Assembly (NCBI GenBank): GCA_002377245.1 | Contig: DFPL01000226.1 | Location: forward strand, 1-6,747 | DNA length: 6,747 nucleotides | DNA from: Enterobacteriaceae bacterium UBA3516 | GTDB lineage: Bacteria; Pseudomonadota; Gammaproteobacteria; Enterobacterales; Enterobacteriaceae | Reading direction: 5' to 3' | Shown: in pieces, positions 6,501 through 6,747 of the stretch | How positions within the stretch are numbered: position 1 is the stretch's first letter | How the letters are laid out: each line of letters starts with the position of its first letter | Notes under the pieces: generated by a model | Databases searched by the model: none | Seen by the model: the letters and a program-made list of their open reading frames with translations, nothing else | What the model was told of the DNA's origin: nothing | Program-made: the position numbers and the translations under genes

Positions 6501-6747
6501 AGTCGTTCTGTCGGTGACTGCGCGGTTAAATCCGCGACGTTCAGCGTCACAATAACGCCGTTGAGTGGCGCTCCGGGGCGATGTTTACGCAGCAGCCCAA
6601 GAAACCCCTGCCATTCGCCAGCGTTACGCAGTGCCGCTCCCGCTTCGCCGCCGTCATCGTGACGCGCATAGCGTCCGGCGGTATCAATCAGTACCGCTTC
6701 ATTGGTAAACCACCACTCGCAATGCAGCGTCCCCCCTCCAGGGACCG
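3554..6747 (-). CDS. tssM: TssM (IcmF/VasK family) T6SS membrane-complex protein, 5'-truncated by the window edge
   Basis: TssM is the large inner-membrane component of the T6SS membrane complex; with TssL and TssJ it spans the envelope and anchors the baseplate. The reading frame is open from the window edge to a TGA at 3556-3554, giving 1063 residues here; the N-terminus, with the P-loop and first membrane helices, lies outside. Seen in order: a Walker-B-like LIDTAGRY segment at fragment residues 19-26 (DTAG codons 6685-6674), a TKMD guanine-specificity-like motif at 110-113, a hydrophobic helix at about 306-325 (5830-5771) matching the membrane pass before the periplasmic part, then a long periplasmic region. 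The C-terminal beta-rich segment from about residue 925 (KFSWSMQVSVVDMDP) fits the family's TssJ-binding end. GTG at 6550 is an internal valine, not a start. No frameshift is seen. The gene is followed directly by tagF. Confidence 0.96.
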   Translation of the reverse strand, partial: VPGGGTLHCEWWFTNEAVLIDTAGRYARHDDGGEAGAALRNAGEWQGFLGLLRKHRPGAPLNGVIVTLNVADLTAQSPTERLAACAALRARLADLRETLGIRFPVYLIVTKMDLLPGFSDYFRTLNSHLRAQIWGFSLPFRRGRKANDPQALRATCTEELSRLTLRLDQGMDTRLQEEYDLKSRQRLYIFPREFAALGTPLIEAIEHIFLDSKFDATQLNNTLRGVFFTSAAQARADAVADRMSIWQRFVRAIKTARGECAVPRQHTLPDGNRSYFMHDLLTTFIFREAHLVEPNLQWAWRYRLLRLCGHLLVLVLAFWLWQGMLTSQQNNGEYMNEISARATHLENEVKTYTKKPAMAPVPTLLDSTRELSAWPELDPDAPPLIWRYGLYSVPPVTDSVAALYNRLLDQLLLPPLVKRMEYVLADAINRQDSKAAYNALRVYLLLNLDPSQEDKYNAAEIQAWVLNDLGNSDSLTGFGGRAALLTHIEALFDGSRVVHSPYEKDQSLIRQARAFLDGHTSTERIYTRALAAMESEAPQEFTLVRAVGADAGTVFVRSNGAPLDRGVPGIFTREGYRELFDKRLSEFVASATVNDDWVMGRENAPKKGTTSLRSQIPGQEQSVAREVRRLYLTDYSRHWQAFLESIHSINSAGEEGSSGLAYDLQVLRTLASPDSPLMRLGKAVVDQTTLVPPLDPLAKQKQLAQRVSAKAGKALQTAKLYQDIHPEERLEKTLVDDRFAALREVISGRADGAQGGSGTMQINALLTMLNEYYTQLTIADSALAAGTLPQRITAADKLQLEGAKLPAPLKNILLDLTKQGTRKINVGTGDVLNAQMEAMIGDDCRDAIDGRYPFTDSEQEVSAEDFNRIFATGGVLDAFWSKQLAPLADIASDPWRYKPTDGNRLLQGPDLTPFQHAAQIRRVFFNGEGGKKFSWSMQVSVVDMDPAITELVIDIDGQVLRYAHGPERPMQVRWPGPRNGSMAEITASPRIRQDTSTLLEGGPWALFRLLDAGKVQETAVRGQQLIEYNFDGRRVVLEITSRRDFDPVNRNLLQRFSCPARAL
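3562..3566 (-). promoter_or_regulatory. Ribosome binding site of tagF, inside the tssM 3' end
   Basis: GAGGG lies seven bases before ATG 3554. It favours the start that overlaps the tssM stop codon (TGATG) and suggests termination-reinitiation coupling of the two proteins. Confidence 0.55.

Noticed and set aside
6548..6550. GTG at 6550 as the start of a shorter TssM-like protein
   Set aside because: The same frame continues upstream to the window edge and encodes the conserved Walker-B-like LIDTAGRY segment, so this codon is internal.
4883..6662. Plus-strand and alternative-frame ORFs across tssM
   Set aside because: All lie within the continuous TssM frame, are rich in Arg, Pro and Ser as expected for shadow frames, and have no recognisable domain.

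Overview
The window looks like the 3' end of a type VI secretion system (T6SS) operon from a gammaproteobacterium, most likely one of the Enterobacterales. The base for this is the style of TssM and TagF and their GC-rich, enterobacterial-like codon use; I cannot name the species. Every gene I can support lies on the minus strand, so transcription runs from high to low coordinates. No tRNA, rRNA, CRISPR array, transposase or clear intrinsic terminator was seen, and no gene-free stretch exceeds 300 bases.

Right part (about 2799-6747, GC-rich): the large 3' portion of tssM (IcmF/VasK inner-membrane scaffold and NTPase-like protein), whose 5' end is outside the window, followed by tagF. The tssM stop and the tagF start share a base (TGATG), so this is a tightly packed core operon.

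Left part (1 to about 2798, clearly AT-rich): an accessory effector/immunity-like block. In transcription order it holds 2TM-a (86-aa membrane protein), a 282-aa putative cysteine-hydrolase effector with a permuted papain/NlpC-like layout (His46 before Cys154), 2TM-b (86 aa, start codon inside the effector gene), P1 (exported protein of about 124 aa), 2TM-c (86 aa) and P2 (paralogue of P1, cut by the window edge). The three 2TM proteins align without gaps. P1 and P2 are about 60% identical. 2TM-b/P1 and 2TM-c/P2 are therefore two copies of one two-gene module.

Likely joint working (inference): TssM is part of the membrane complex that anchors the T6SS and TagF restrains its activity post-translationally. 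The 282-aa protein would be a cargo toxin, and the 2TM and P proteins, which all expose segments to the periplasm or the membrane, are the immunity candidates. The duplicated module array may have grown by recombination to neutralise variants of the toxin. The toxin and immunity roles rest on position, topology and motif pattern; no function is proven by the sequence alone.
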